A stretch of DNA of 64,000 bases. Origin: Anaerolineaceae bacterium. GTDB lineage: Bacteria; Chloroflexota; Anaerolineae; Aggregatilineales; Phototrophicaceae. The position numbers and the translations under genes were made by a program. The DNA is taken from positions 146,782 to 210,781 of the forward strand of contig JAPOVC010000021.1 of NCBI GenBank assembly GCA_026708325.1, given 5' to 3'. Position 1 is the first letter of the stretch, and every line of letters begins with the position of its first letter. This document shows, piece after piece, positions 1-8,219 of the stretch. The notes beneath the pieces are model-generated. The model saw only the letters and a program-made list of their open reading frames with translations, had not been told where the DNA came from and made no database searches.

Positions 1-793
1 GCCGCTGCAGACGCAACAGCAACCACAGCAGCGGCAGCAACATCAACACGCCGCCGGCCGAGCCAGGCAGGGCGGAACGCCCGGCGGCCTCCAGCAGCCG
101 CACGCTCAACACCCGCGTTTGCGGCCCCACCGTCAGCACGAAGGCGAAAGGGAACTCGTTCCAGCCGGCGATCAACAGCAGCAGGTACGTGACCACCACG
201 CCGGGCATGACCACCGGCAGAATCACGCGAAAGAGCGTACTGAACCAGCCGCAGCCGTCCATGGCCGCCGCGTCGTCCAGTTCGCGCGGGACGGAGTTGT
301 AGTAGGTGAAGAGTATCAGCACGGACAGCGGCAGGCCCGTCGCCAGGTTGACCAGCACGAGGCCCGACAGGGTGTCCAGCAGACCGATTTCGCTGTAGGC
401 GAGGAAGAGCGGCCCGAGCGTCACCATGGCCGGCACGGCGATGCTGGCCACCAGCAGGCCGTACATCAGCGCCTTGCCGGCGAAGGTCGCGCGGCTGAAG
501 CTCCAGGCCGCCATGCCGCCCAGCAGCGTCGCCCCCAGCGCCGAGAGGCCGGCCACGATGACGGTGTTGCGCAGCGCCGTGAAATAGTCCATGCGCCTGA
601 ACACCCAGGCATAAACGTTCAGCGTCGGCTCCCGCGGAAAAAGCGTCGGCGGCACGCGCGCGAATTCGTCGCCTGACTTCAGCGAGTTCAGCAGCATCAG
701 GAGCACGGGGAAGAGCAGCGCGATGAGCACCAGCGCCAGCAGCGCATAAAGCAGCAGCCGCGCAAGGGCGTGGCGCCAGACTCGCGCGGGCAT
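1..793 (-). CDS. Carbohydrate ABC transporter permease, MalG type (partial; 3' end beyond window)
   Basis: Inner-membrane permease subunit of a family-1 sugar ABC importer. The minus strand reads open from an ATG at 793 to the window edge (264 codons seen). The N-terminus is Arg-rich and then has one membrane segment (about residues 15-35), followed by a periplasmic loop and at least four more hydrophobic segments. The cytoplasmic EAA loop that docks with the ATPase is visible as ELDDAAAMDG...P near residue 190. MalG proteins are usually 270-290 residues, so only the last few residues are missing. No good ribosome site precedes the ATG. The partner permease and binding-protein genes are not in the window: upstream lie only repeats, so any binding-protein gene would be downstream, beyond base 1. 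Confidence 0.9.
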   Translation of the reverse strand, partial: MPARVWRHALARLLLYALLALVLIALLFPVLLMLLNSLKSGDEFARVPPTLFPREPTLNVYAWVFRRMDYFTALRNTVIVAGLSALGATLLGGMAAWSFSRATFAGKALMYGLLVASIAVPAMVTLGPLFLAYSEIGLLDTLSGLVLVNLATGLPLSVLILFTYYNSVPRELDDAAAMDGCGWFSTLFRVILPVVMPGVVVTYLLLLIAGWNEFPFAFVLTVGPQTRVLSVRLLEAAGRSALPGSAGGVLMLLPLLWLLLRLQR

Positions 794-880
794 CAGGAGG
801 CCGGACCTGTCCGGGCGGGTCGATTCATGCCTGCGTCTTCATTCCCTTCAATTTTTGGCGGCATGCCTGAGATGTACATC

Positions 881-916
881 CTTTTCCCGCTCAGTCGCGG
901 GAGCCCTCTCCCGGCC
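881..916. repeat. Fragment of the palindromic repeat also found at 5156-5218
   Basis: TCCCGC-TCAGTC-GCGGGA (885-902) forms a hairpin and is followed by a C-rich CCCTCTCCCGGCCCC stretch. The same hairpin core occurs inside the complete element at 5156-5218. Confidence 0.6.
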
Positions 917-975
917 CCTTGTACCGCGCAGGGGCCATTAATCAAATTGCCCGCCGCCCTGCGTGCCGGTGTGGC

Positions 976-1035
976 GGGCGACATGTTATGTCGCCCGTAC
1001 AACAAACGCTGCAGGGGCGATTTGATAAATCGCCC
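976..1035. repeat. Pair of REP-like hairpins (GGGCGA...TCGCCC)
   Basis: Two 21-base hairpins lie at 976-996 (arms GGGCGACAT/ATGTCGCCC, loop GTT) and 1015-1035 (arms GGGCGATTT/AAATCGCCC, loop GAT). The same 21-base design recurs around 3469-3687, 5025-5100 and 9386-9455. The gap 794-1254 holds no gene I can support; it contains these repeats and the promoter of the next gene. Confidence 0.8.
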
Positions 1036-1170
1036 GCCCTGCGGCGCAGGCCGACGAGCGCAGGGCGCGGAGCCGCAGCCCGATCCCCGATGCAGGCCCG
1101 CTTTCGCGCCAGGTCCGCGCTCGCCGCGCCAGGGCAGCCACCAGTTGCACTTGAGACAACACCGTCGCAC

Positions 1171-1199
1171 TGGACAAACCGCAAGGAAAACCTGATAAT
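1171..1199 (+). promoter_or_regulatory. Sigma-70-type promoter of the beta-helix/LysM gene
   Basis: TGGACA (1171-1176) and GATAAT (1194-1199) are separated by 17 bases; each matches the sigma-70 consensus in 5 of 6 positions. The predicted transcript starts near 1206, about 50 bases before the ATG at 1255. Confidence 0.6.
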
Positions 1200-1254
1200 T
1201 CCTTATGTGTAACTCATGACTTTGTAAGTAATTCGTGAATCTCGGGCGAGATCC

Positions 1255-3447
1255 ATGAGTCAGGTCTCAACGAATGTGTTGCGCCTGTTGTTGCTGTCCC
1301 TGTGCCTGACCTGCATGGCGCCAGTTGCCCGGGCGCAGGCCAGCAATCCAGAACAAGAAGACTGTGAACTGCCCTCTTCCGGCGTCATCGTCGCCAGCGT
1401 TACCTATACGCTCGACGAGGACTGCACGCAGACGGGCACGCTGGAAATCAGGACCGCCAATACGCCCTCGGTCACGCTGACCATCAACGGCAACGGACAC
1501 ACCATTTCGAACGGGACCGAAACGGATTACGGCATGAATTTCCTCGTTGTTGACGACCAGGGCGCAAGCACCCTTTTCAACAAGGACAGCACTGCCAGCC
1601 CAAACGTCAAGGTCATCATCAAAAACGTCACTTTCGATGGCAAGGACTGGTTGTTCAAAAGACACGTCCGCCAGGGCGAACGGGAGGACGGGTCGACCTG
1701 GCTCTATTCCGGGGGAATCGGCTCCTGGATTTCGGCCGAGGGTACGCTGGAGATGGAGAACGTCACCTTTACCAACGGCAATGGCAGCTGGCTGCGGGCC
1801 GAGGGAACGGCGACCCTGAGCAATCTGCTTTTTGAAGACAGCAAAACCTGGAGCTGGGGCTTCTCCCCTACCGTCCAGGGCTCCCTCTATGTAACCAAAA
1901 CCGGCAGCGTAACACTCAACAATGCCGTCTTCCGCGATATCAGGCGCACGGCCATCGCCGTGGAAAAGGGCGGCAGTTTAAGCACCACCGGTTGCCTGAG
2001 TTTCGTGCGCCCCTTCATCCACAAGGTGCTTCACAGCGGGTCCAATAGCGTAATGGGCACCTGGACTGACAGCAGCAGCGGTCCCTGCACTGGCAGCAAT
2101 GACCCCGTTGGCAACGGCGGCTCGGCTGTAGTCACGTATTCCCCGGAACTGCTGGATTGCGGCCTGCCCAAGGACGCCGTGATAGGCGTGGACAGCGTCT
2201 ACACGCTTAATCAGGACTGCGTTTGCCTGAAAAGATTCATCGTGGCCACCGGCGTGACCGTCACGATCAACGCCAATGGCCATCGCATCGTCGGCTGCGA
2301 AGGCACCCAGTTTTATGTAGCCGACACCCTTGCTCGTGGCGCCTCGATTTTCATCGGCGACATGGCCCACCTGATTATCAACAATGCCAACATTTACGGT
2401 GTCCAGACGAGGATTTATGGCGGCGCGCTGACCGTGGGAAATTCCATGATCGCGGAGACCTCCCCGACGCCGATACACAATCACGGCTTTGTCCACGTCT
2501 ATAAGACGATCTTCCAGGATAACCAGGGCTACAGCAACGGCAAGCGAGGCACTGTGTATTACGCCACCGACTCCTTTCGCCTGGGCCGGGCCGTCTTCAG
2601 GGACAATATGTTCCGCGGCAACTCGGTTGGCGCGGCCGAGGCGTTGGCCAGGGGCGGCGGGACGGCGATATACTTCTGCGGCGACAATGAACGTGAGGTT
2701 CCGGAGCCGGAGGACGGCACTGAGTTGCCGCCGCTGGTCCCGCTTTGGCTGGGAACCGAAGGCGGCGCCGTTCATAATTTCTGCCCGGAGAACATCCCCC
2801 ACAACAGTGCCGGAGGCAGTTGCTACAAGCAGCAGCCCCTGGGCGCCATCGGCCTGATCTGCCACGTCGACCGGCAGCCGGCGGCGATCGAAATCCTGGA
2901 AATTTCACGCCAGAGCGAGGGACGCCGCATTTTGCGCGTCGACCAGAGTCAGATTGAGGCGTCTGGCGCAGGCCTGGTCGCCTGTTCGGCTGACGGGCGC
3001 GCCGCCGTGCGAGTCGGACTGACGGGGCCGGTGGGACAAATGATGGTGGGCACCAGGGCCTGGCGGGATGCGGGCCCGCAGCGGGTCATTCAGGTGTCCA
3101 TGGGCCCCACCCTTGAGGACAAGGTGCATCACGTCGTGATCGACGACGTACTCGACGGTCACGTCCTGGGCACCGTCGATACCCGCCCGGACAGCGCTCC
3201 CTGCCCCGTTACGGCCCAGGCCGTCGCCGCCGTCAGCGCGCCGGCTCCCGTGTATGCGCCGCCCGTCGTCACGCAGCAGCCCCGGGCGGACGGCTCGATC
3301 ATCCACGTGGTCCAGGCCGGCGACACGATATGGACCATCGGCGTCGCCTATGACGTCCACCCCCATGTGATCATCGAGCGCAACGCGCTCGGCATGCGCG
3401 GTCGCTTCATTTACCCGGGCCAGGAGCTGCTCATCCGCGAGGCTTGA
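1255..3447 (+). CDS. Secreted right-handed beta-helix-like protein with C-terminal LysM domain
   Basis: 730 residues. A Sec signal peptide occupies about residues 1-28 (hydrophobic core LLLLSLCL, cleavage near ARA-QA). Two related halves follow, each starting with a C-x-L-P/S...Y-T-L-x-x-D-C pattern (about residues 37-60 and 302-325), then stretches rich in T-x-T-I-N-x-N-G-H and short hydrophobic strands typical of pectate-lyase-like parallel beta-helices. Residues from about 675 form a LysM domain (HVVQAGDTIWTIG ... IYPGQELLI), which binds peptidoglycan or chitin-like glycans. It is therefore probably an envelope-attached adhesin or glycan-binding protein. I see no clear catalytic residues, so enzyme activity is not claimed. 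It stands alone, with a good promoter upstream and repeats downstream. Confidence 0.8.
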   Translation: MSQVSTNVLRLLLLSLCLTCMAPVARAQASNPEQEDCELPSSGVIVASVTYTLDEDCTQTGTLEIRTANTPSVTLTINGNGHTISNGTETDYGMNFLVVDDQGASTLFNKDSTASPNVKVIIKNVTFDGKDWLFKRHVRQGEREDGSTWLYSGGIGSWISAEGTLEMENVTFTNGNGSWLRAEGTATLSNLLFEDSKTWSWGFSPTVQGSLYVTKTGSVTLNNAVFRDIRRTAIAVEKGGSLSTTGCLSFVRPFIHKVLHSGSNSVMGTWTDSSSGPCTGSNDPVGNGGSAVVTYSPELLDCGLPKDAVIGVDSVYTLNQDCVCLKRFIVATGVTVTINANGHRIVGCEGTQFYVADTLARGASIFIGDMAHLIINNANIYGVQTRIYGGALTVGNSMIAETSPTPIHNHGFVHVYKTIFQDNQGYSNGKRGTVYYATDSFRLGRAVFRDNMFRGNSVGAAEALARGGGTAIYFCGDNEREVPEPEDGTELPPLVPLWLGTEGGAVHNFCPENIPHNSAGGSCYKQQPLGAIGLICHVDRQPAAIEILEISRQSEGRRILRVDQSQIEASGAGLVACSADGRAAVRVGLTGPVGQMMVGTRAWRDAGPQRVIQVSMGPTLEDKVHHVVIDDVLDGHVLGTVDTRPDSAPCPVTAQAVAAVSAPAPVYAPPVVTQQPRADGSIIHVVQAGDTIWTIGVAYDVHPHVIIERNALGMRGRFIYPGQELLIREA

Positions 3448-3464
3448 GGCCAGGCGGCGCCATT

Positions 3465-3687
3465 GTAGGGGCGACTCGTCAAGTCGCCCGCCGTAATGCG
3501 AAACGCGTCGGGCGACGTCGTTTACGCGCGGGCGACATGGTATGTCGCCCGTACAACAATCCCCGATCTGTACAGGGACGATTTACCAAATCGCCCGCCC
3601 GAACAAAATGCAGCGCGACTGTAGGGGCGATCTATCAGATCGCCCGCCGCAAGCCGCAACGCTCGCGGGCGACATGGTATGTCGCCC
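3465..3687. repeat. Cluster of REP-like hairpins
   Basis: Four clear 21-base hairpins (3469-3489, 3530-3550, 3625-3645, 3667-3687) plus degenerate copies near 3509 and 3574, all of the form GGGCGA-N9-TCGCCC. The two copies at 3530 and 3667 are identical and also nearly match 976-996. They fill the gap between the LysM protein and the desaturase array; no gene is supported here. Confidence 0.8.
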
Positions 3688-3712
3688 GCATCACCCCGGC
3701 GCCCACATGGTG
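3683..3712 (+). repeat. Left flanking repeat of the desaturase array
   Basis: A 30-base stretch (CGCCCGCATCACCCCGGCGC... to ATGGTG) recurs with three mismatches at 9451-9480 in the same orientation, so it brackets the four-desaturase array. Each copy directly follows a REP hairpin. Confidence 0.6.
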
Positions 3713-3761
3713 CAGGGCGGTCGCCGGAAAAGGCCGCCGGGCAGGCCCTCGGTTCCCTGGC

Positions 3762-3803
3762 TATACTCCGGCGCAGGTGGCGTCTGTGTCAGGAGCATGA
3801 ACA
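3762..3803 (+). promoter_or_regulatory. Conserved desaturase leader, copy 1 (TATACT -10 plus RBS)
   Basis: GGCTATACTCCGGCGCAGG precedes the ATG by a fixed distance: TATACT at 3762-3767, start codon 37 bases after its last base. AGGAG at 3791-3795 is the ribosome site. The block is nearly identical in all four desaturase genes. No -35 hexamer is evident. Confidence 0.6.
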
Positions 3804-4949
3804 ATGGACTACCAGCCACTGGACGAAGTGCGCAAGACGCTGCGGGTGGAGTGGTACCGCAGCCCGATCCCCGGCGCGAAACTGCGCGAACTTTCGCGCC
3901 GCAGCGACCGTCAGGCCTGGTTCCAGGCCGGCGGGCACCTGGCGCTTTTCGTCATCACTGCCGCGCTGGTCACCCACTTCTGGTCGCTGCAACTGTGGGG
4001 CGCCTTTCTGGTCGCGCTCTTCTGTCACGGCACGGTCACCAGCTTCTTCACCGGTGTGGCGCCGCACGAACTGGGCCACGGCACCGTCTTCCGCACGAAA
4101 TGGCTCAACAAGGTCTTTCTCCACCTCTTCAGCCTCATCGGCTGGTGGGATATCTACGATTACGGCAGCAGCCACACCTATCACCATCGCTATACCCTGC
4201 ACCCCGAGGGCGACCGCGAGAACCTCTTGCCGCTGGAACCCTCGCTGGCCTCCTTCTTCATGCTGCAGCTCTTCACAGTCAATCTGGTGACGCAGCCGCG
4301 ACGCGTTTTCAGCAAGGGCGGTCTGATCTCGACCGTGCTGGTCACGCTCAAGGCCGCCTTCGGCGTCGTCGGACCGCCCGAGGTGCCAATCTTTGAATGG
4401 CTGCGCGCCCTGCACGTCGACCAGCCGGAAGAGTTTCGCAAGTCGGTGCGCTGGTCGCGCATCCTGATCCTCTTCCACGGGGGTATTCTCGTCATCGCCA
4501 TCGTGACCGGCCTGTGGGTGCTGCCGCTTATCTTTAGCGTCGCGCCCTTCATCGCCAACTGGCTGCACTACTTCGTCGGCATGACGCAGCATTGCGGCCT
4601 GATGGAAAACGTGCCCGACTTCCGCAAGAGCGTGCGCTCGATGCGCCTCAACCCGCTTTTCTCCTTCCTCTACTGGCGCATGGAATGGCACACCGAGCAC
4701 CACATGTACGCCGGCGTGCCCTGCTATAACCTCGGCCGGCTTTACGAGGCAATCGCCGACGACATGCCCGAGCCGCGCAGCCTCATCGGCGCCTGGCGCG
4801 AGATGCGCATGATCTGGCGCAAACAGAGGGGTGACCCCGACTACCAGTTCGACACGCCCCTGCCAGCGACGGCGCGCAGCGTCCGCAGGGACGCACCCGA
4901 CGAACTGGAAAGCTCGATCGGCGACCTGGCGCCGGCGGGCCTGCGGTAG
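3804..4949 (+). CDS. Fatty acid desaturase family protein, copy 1 of 4
   Basis: 381 residues; membrane di-iron desaturase/hydroxylase family. Three histidine boxes that bind the iron pair are present: HELGH (about residue 90), HTYHH (about 127) and HTEHH (about 297). Hydrophobic segments lie near residues 45-75, 105-120 and 225-260. It probably introduces a double bond or hydroxyl into an acyl chain or lipid; the substrate cannot be read from sequence. It is about 75-80% identical by eye to the three following genes, from which it differs most in the middle (a shorter loop after GVVG). The start is fixed by the AGGAG site and by alignment with the other copies. Confidence 0.85.
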   Translation: MDYQPLDEVRKTLRVEWYRSPIPGAKLRELSRRSDRQAWFQAGGHLALFVITAALVTHFWSLQLWGAFLVALFCHGTVTSFFTGVAPHELGHGTVFRTKWLNKVFLHLFSLIGWWDIYDYGSSHTYHHRYTLHPEGDRENLLPLEPSLASFFMLQLFTVNLVTQPRRVFSKGGLISTVLVTLKAAFGVVGPPEVPIFEWLRALHVDQPEEFRKSVRWSRILILFHGGILVIAIVTGLWVLPLIFSVAPFIANWLHYFVGMTQHCGLMENVPDFRKSVRSMRLNPLFSFLYWRMEWHTEHHMYAGVPCYNLGRLYEAIADDMPEPRSLIGAWREMRMIWRKQRGDPDYQFDTPLPATARSVRRDAPDELESSIGDLAPAGLR

Positions 4950-4982
4950 GGGCAGCGAGAGCGCAAGCTCGAAGCATCCCTC

Positions 4983-5100
4983 AGGGACGATTGATTTTTT
5001 CGCCCGTCCCTCCCCTATGTATGTCTGTAGGGGCGACTTGTCAATTCGCCCGCCCTGTCAGCAGGACGTACTCGGGCGACGTGATACGTCGCCCCTACAG
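4983..5100. repeat. REP hairpins including an inverted pair (REPIN-like)
   Basis: CTGTAGGGGCGAC at 5025-5037 is exactly inverted at 5088-5100 (GTCGCCCCTACAG), enclosing about 50 bases. A further imperfect hairpin (GGGACGA...CGCCCGTCCC) lies at 4984-5010. An inverted pair of REP units like this is the structure called a REPIN. Confidence 0.75.
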
Positions 5101-5155
5101 CACAGGTCGGTTGCGGGAAAGGACTTGGGGTGAGGACTCTCTGGCTCGACGTTTG

Positions 5156-5218
5156 GCCCTCACCCCCCGGCCCCCTTTTTCCCGCTCAGTCGCGGGAAAA
5201 GGGATTTAGGGTGAGGGC
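5156..5218. repeat. Nested palindromic element GCCCTCACCC...GGGTGAGGGC
   Basis: Outer arms GCCCTCACCC (5156-5165) and GGGTGAGGGC (5209-5218) enclose an inner hairpin TCCCGC-TCAGTC-GCGGGA. Related elements lie at 6468-6740 and 8023-8150, each just upstream of a desaturase leader. Confidence 0.7.
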
Positions 5219-5245
5219 CGCCATGCAGACCCCCACCCTCCTGGC

Positions 5246-5287
5246 TATACTCCGGCGCAGGTGGCACCTGTGTCGGGAGTGTGAGCG
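5246..5287 (+). promoter_or_regulatory. Conserved desaturase leader, copy 2
   Basis: TATACT at 5246-5251, with the same following sequence as copy 1 and the same 37-base distance to the ATG at 5288; the ribosome site is GGGAG. Confidence 0.6.
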
Positions 5288-6463
5288 ATGAGTTACCCGC
5301 CGCTGGCTGACGTGCGCAAGACCTTTCGCGTCGACTGGTACCGCAGCCCGATCCCCGGCGCGAAACTGCGCGAGCTCTCGCGCCGCAGCGACCGGCAGGC
5401 CTGGTTTCAGGCCGGCGGTCACCTGGCCCTCTTCTGCCTGACCGCCGCGCTGGTCTTTCACTTCTGGTCGCTGCAGCTCTGGGGCGCCTTTCTGCTGGCG
5501 CTCTTCTGCCATGGCACGGTCACCAGTTTCTTCAGCGGCATCGCCTCGCATGAACTGGGCCACGGCACCGTCTTCCGCACCAAATGGCTCAACAAGGTCT
5601 TCCTGTATATCTTCAGCCTGATCGGCTGGTTCGACACCTACGACTACAACATGAGCCATACCTACCACCATCGCTACACCCTGCATCCCGAGGGCGACCG
5701 CGAGGTGCTGCTGCCGATAGAACCCACGCTGGCCTCCTTCTTCATGCTGCAACTTTTCACGATTAGCCTTGCGACGAAGCCGCGGCGCGTCTTCGACAAG
5801 GGCGGCCTGATCTCGACCGTGGTGGTCACGCTGCGAGCCGCCTTCGGCGGCGTCGGCCCGGACTTCGGCGTCGTCGTCGGCCGGGACAGGTTGCCGGCAT
5901 TCGAATGGCGGCGCGCCCTGCACGCCGACCAGCCGGAGGAGTTCCGCAAGTCGGTCCGCTGGTCGCGCATTCTGCTACTCTTCCATGGCAGCATTTTGCT
6001 GATTGCCATCGCCACCGGCCTGTGGGTGCTGCCGCTGATCTTCAGCACCGCGGTCTTCACCGCCAACGCGCTGCGCTACTTCATCGCCCTGCCGCAGCAT
6101 TGCGGCCTGCGCGACAACGTCAACGACTTCCGCAAGAGCGTGCGCTCGATGCGCGTCAACCCGCTCTTCTCCTTCCTCTACTGGCGCATGGAATGGCACC
6201 TCGAGCACCACATGTACGCCGGTGTGCCCTGCTACAACCTCCCCAAACTCTACGAGGCGGTTGCCGACGACATGCCCGAGCCGCGTACGCTTATCGGCGC
6301 CTGGAAGGAAATGCGCATGATCTGGTGCAGGCAGAAGGGTGACCCCGACTTCCAGTTCGACACGCCCCTGCCGCCGACGGCCAGGGTCGCCCGCAGCGAC
6401 GCGCCGGAAGAAATCGAACTGGAGAGCTCCATCGGCGACCTGGCGCCGGCGGGCCTGCGGTAG
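5288..6463 (+). CDS. Fatty acid desaturase family protein, copy 2 of 4
   Basis: 391 residues, starting MSYPPLADVRKTFRVDWYR. The three histidine boxes are intact: HELGH, HTYHH and HLEHH. Compared with copy 1 it carries an insertion of about ten residues after the GVGPD motif (near residue 200). The C-terminal ESSIGDLAPAGLR is shared with copies 1 and 3. Upstream is the shared leader and downstream a 42-base inverted repeat pair. Each copy has its own leader, so the genes are probably transcribed separately rather than as one operon. Different substrates or conditions for each copy are possible but not shown. Confidence 0.85.
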   Translation: MSYPPLADVRKTFRVDWYRSPIPGAKLRELSRRSDRQAWFQAGGHLALFCLTAALVFHFWSLQLWGAFLLALFCHGTVTSFFSGIASHELGHGTVFRTKWLNKVFLYIFSLIGWFDTYDYNMSHTYHHRYTLHPEGDREVLLPIEPTLASFFMLQLFTISLATKPRRVFDKGGLISTVVVTLRAAFGGVGPDFGVVVGRDRLPAFEWRRALHADQPEEFRKSVRWSRILLLFHGSILLIAIATGLWVLPLIFSTAVFTANALRYFIALPQHCGLRDNVNDFRKSVRSMRVNPLFSFLYWRMEWHLEHHMYAGVPCYNLPKLYEAVADDMPEPRTLIGAWKEMRMIWCRQKGDPDFQFDTPLPPTARVARSDAPEEIELESSIGDLAPAGLR

Positions 6464-6467
6464 GGGC

Positions 6468-6740
6468 GCCCTCACCCCCCGGCCCCCTCTCCCTCAGGGA
6501 GAGGGGGAGCAATGGCTCGTTGCGACTTCCTGGAAAGCATTTTTATTCCTTCCGGGGCAGGCTCCCCTCTCGTGAACCAGTGATGCGAAGATTGCTAATT
6601 CCAGACTGTTTGCCCCTTTGCCTGACTATGGAATCCGGAGAAACCAGGCGTTCGAAAAACTCTCGTCCCGACTCAGGTTCGTCCCTAGCCCTGCAAGTCT
6701 CCCCCTCTCCCTGAGGGAGAGGGGGTCGGGGGGTGAGGGC
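6468..6740. repeat. 42-base inverted repeat pair enclosing about 190 bases
   Basis: Left arm 6468-6509 and right arm 6699-6740 are inverted copies with a single mismatch (41 of 42). Each arm is itself a hairpin (CCCCCTCTCCCT-C-AGGGAGAGGGGG). The enclosed 189 bases hold no supported gene. The overall shape resembles a small non-autonomous mobile element, but no target-site duplication was found. Confidence 0.7.
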
Positions 6741-6767
6741 CGCCAGGCAGCGCCTCACCTCCCTGGC

Positions 6768-6809
6768 TATACTCCGGCGCAGGTGGCACCTGTGTCAGGA
6801 GTGTGAGAG
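6768..6809 (+). promoter_or_regulatory. Conserved desaturase leader, copy 3
   Basis: TATACT at 6768-6773 and CAGGAG ribosome site; ATG 37 bases after TATACT. Confidence 0.6.
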
Positions 6810-7961
6810 ATGAGTTACCCACCGCTGGCTGACGTGCGCAAGACCTTCCGCGTCGACTGGTACCGCAGCCCGATCCCCGGCGCGAAACTGCGCGAGCTCT
6901 CGCGCCGCAGCGACCGCCAGGCCTGGATCCAGGCCGGCGGCCACATGGCGCTCTTCATTCTCACCGGCGCGCTGGTCTTTCACTTCTGGACGCTGCAACT
7001 CTGGGGCGCTTTTCTCGCCGCGCTCTTCTGCCACGGTACGGTCACCAGCTTCATGCGGGGCGTGGCCGCGCACGAACTGGGCCACGGCACGGTCTTTCGC
7101 ACCAAATGGCTCAACAGGGTCTTCCTCTATCTCTTCAGCCTGATGGGCTGGTGGGACCACCACGACTACAGCAGCAGCCACACCTATCACCATCGCTACA
7201 CCCTGCACCCCGAGGGCGACCGCGAGGTGCTGCTGCCGATCGAACCCACGCTGGCCTCGACCTTTGTGCTGCAACTCTTCACGATCAACCTGTTGACCAA
7301 GCCGCGGCGCATCCTGGACAAGGGCGGCCTGATCTCAACCGTGGTGGTCACGCTGCAGGCCGCCTTTGGCGTCGTCGGCCCGGACAGGGTGCCGGTATTC
7401 GAATGGCGGCGCGCCCTGCACGTCGACCAGCCCGAGGAGTTCCGCAAGTCGGTGCGCTGGTCGCGCATCCTGCTGCTCTTCCACGGCTCGATTCTGGTCA
7501 TCGCCATCGCCAGCGGCCTGTGGGTGCTGCCCCTGATCTTCAGCACCGCGTCCTTCACCGCAAACGCGCTGCGCTACTTCATCGCCCTGCCGCAGCATTG
7601 CGGCCTGCGCGACAACGTCAACGACTTCCGCAAGAGCGTGCGCTCGATGCGCGTCAACCCGCTCTTCTCCTTCCTCTACTGGCGCATGGAATGGCACCTC
7701 GAGCACCACATGTACGCCGGTGTGCCCTGCTACAACCTCCCCAAACTCTACGAGGCGGTTGCCGACGACATGCCCGAGCCGCGCACGCTCATCGGCGCCT
7801 GGAAAGAAATGCGTATGACCTGGCGCAAACAGAAGGAAGACCCCGGCTACCAGTTCGACACGCCCCTGCCGCCGACGGCGCGGCGCGTCCGCAGCGAAGA
7901 GCCGGAAGAAATCGAACTGGAGAGCTCCATCGGCGACCTGGCGCCTGCCGGCCTGCAGTAG
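6810..7961 (+). CDS. Fatty acid desaturase family protein, copy 3 of 4
   Basis: 383 residues, closest to copy 2: the first 40 residues are almost the same and the last 130 residues differ at only a few positions, even at the DNA level (for example from about 7560 to 7760 against 6060 to 6260). Histidine boxes HELGH, HTYHH and HLEHH are intact. The long near-identical DNA stretch points to recent duplication or gene conversion between copies 2 and 3. The ESSIGDLAPAGL tail is kept, ending in Q instead of R. Confidence 0.85.
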   Translation: MSYPPLADVRKTFRVDWYRSPIPGAKLRELSRRSDRQAWIQAGGHMALFILTGALVFHFWTLQLWGAFLAALFCHGTVTSFMRGVAAHELGHGTVFRTKWLNRVFLYLFSLMGWWDHHDYSSSHTYHHRYTLHPEGDREVLLPIEPTLASTFVLQLFTINLLTKPRRILDKGGLISTVVVTLQAAFGVVGPDRVPVFEWRRALHVDQPEEFRKSVRWSRILLLFHGSILVIAIASGLWVLPLIFSTASFTANALRYFIALPQHCGLRDNVNDFRKSVRSMRVNPLFSFLYWRMEWHLEHHMYAGVPCYNLPKLYEAVADDMPEPRTLIGAWKEMRMTWRKQKEDPGYQFDTPLPPTARRVRSEEPEEIELESSIGDLAPAGLQ

Positions 7962-8022
7962 GGGCGCCCTCACCCCCGGGCGTCTTTGCCCCGAGAGATG
8001 AGGACGAAAACTATTGAAGCAT

Positions 8023-8150
8023 GCCCTCACCCCCCGCCCCCCTCTCCCTCAGGGAGAGGGGGAGAGCTGTATACACAAACAAGCATTAAAGTCCCTCTCC
8101 CTGAGGGAAGGGCTCCCGCGATTGAGCGGGAAAGGATTTAGGGTGAGGGC
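8023..8150. repeat. Nested palindromic element, inverted pair
   Basis: Left arm GCCCTCACCCCCC...GGGAGAGGGGGAG (8023-8065) and right arm ending GGGTGAGGGC at 8150, separated by about 25 bases. The right arm carries the GCTCCCGCG...GCGGGA variant seen at 5156-5218. A shorter GCCCTCACCCCC fragment lies at 7967-7978. Confidence 0.7.
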
Positions 8151-8177
8151 CGCCAGGCGGACCGTCCCCTCCCTGGC

Positions 8178-8219
8178 TATACTCCGGCGCAGGTGGCATT
8201 TGTGTCAGGAGTTTGCGAG
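8178..8219 (+). promoter_or_regulatory. Conserved desaturase leader, copy 4
   Basis: TATACT at 8178-8183, CAGGAG ribosome site, ATG 37 bases after TATACT. Confidence 0.6.

Noticed and set aside
3465..3687. Repeat cluster as a CRISPR array
   Set aside because: Units are 21-base hairpins with variable arms and irregular spacing, spacers are not of uniform length, and no cas genes are present.
6468..6740. Complete insertion sequence between desaturases 2 and 3
   Set aside because: The enclosed 189 bases encode no transposase, and no target duplication was found; it is listed only as a repeat.
8193..8219. Upstream start for desaturase copy 4
   Set aside because: It would add nine residues not found in copies 2 and 3 and lies before the ribosome site.
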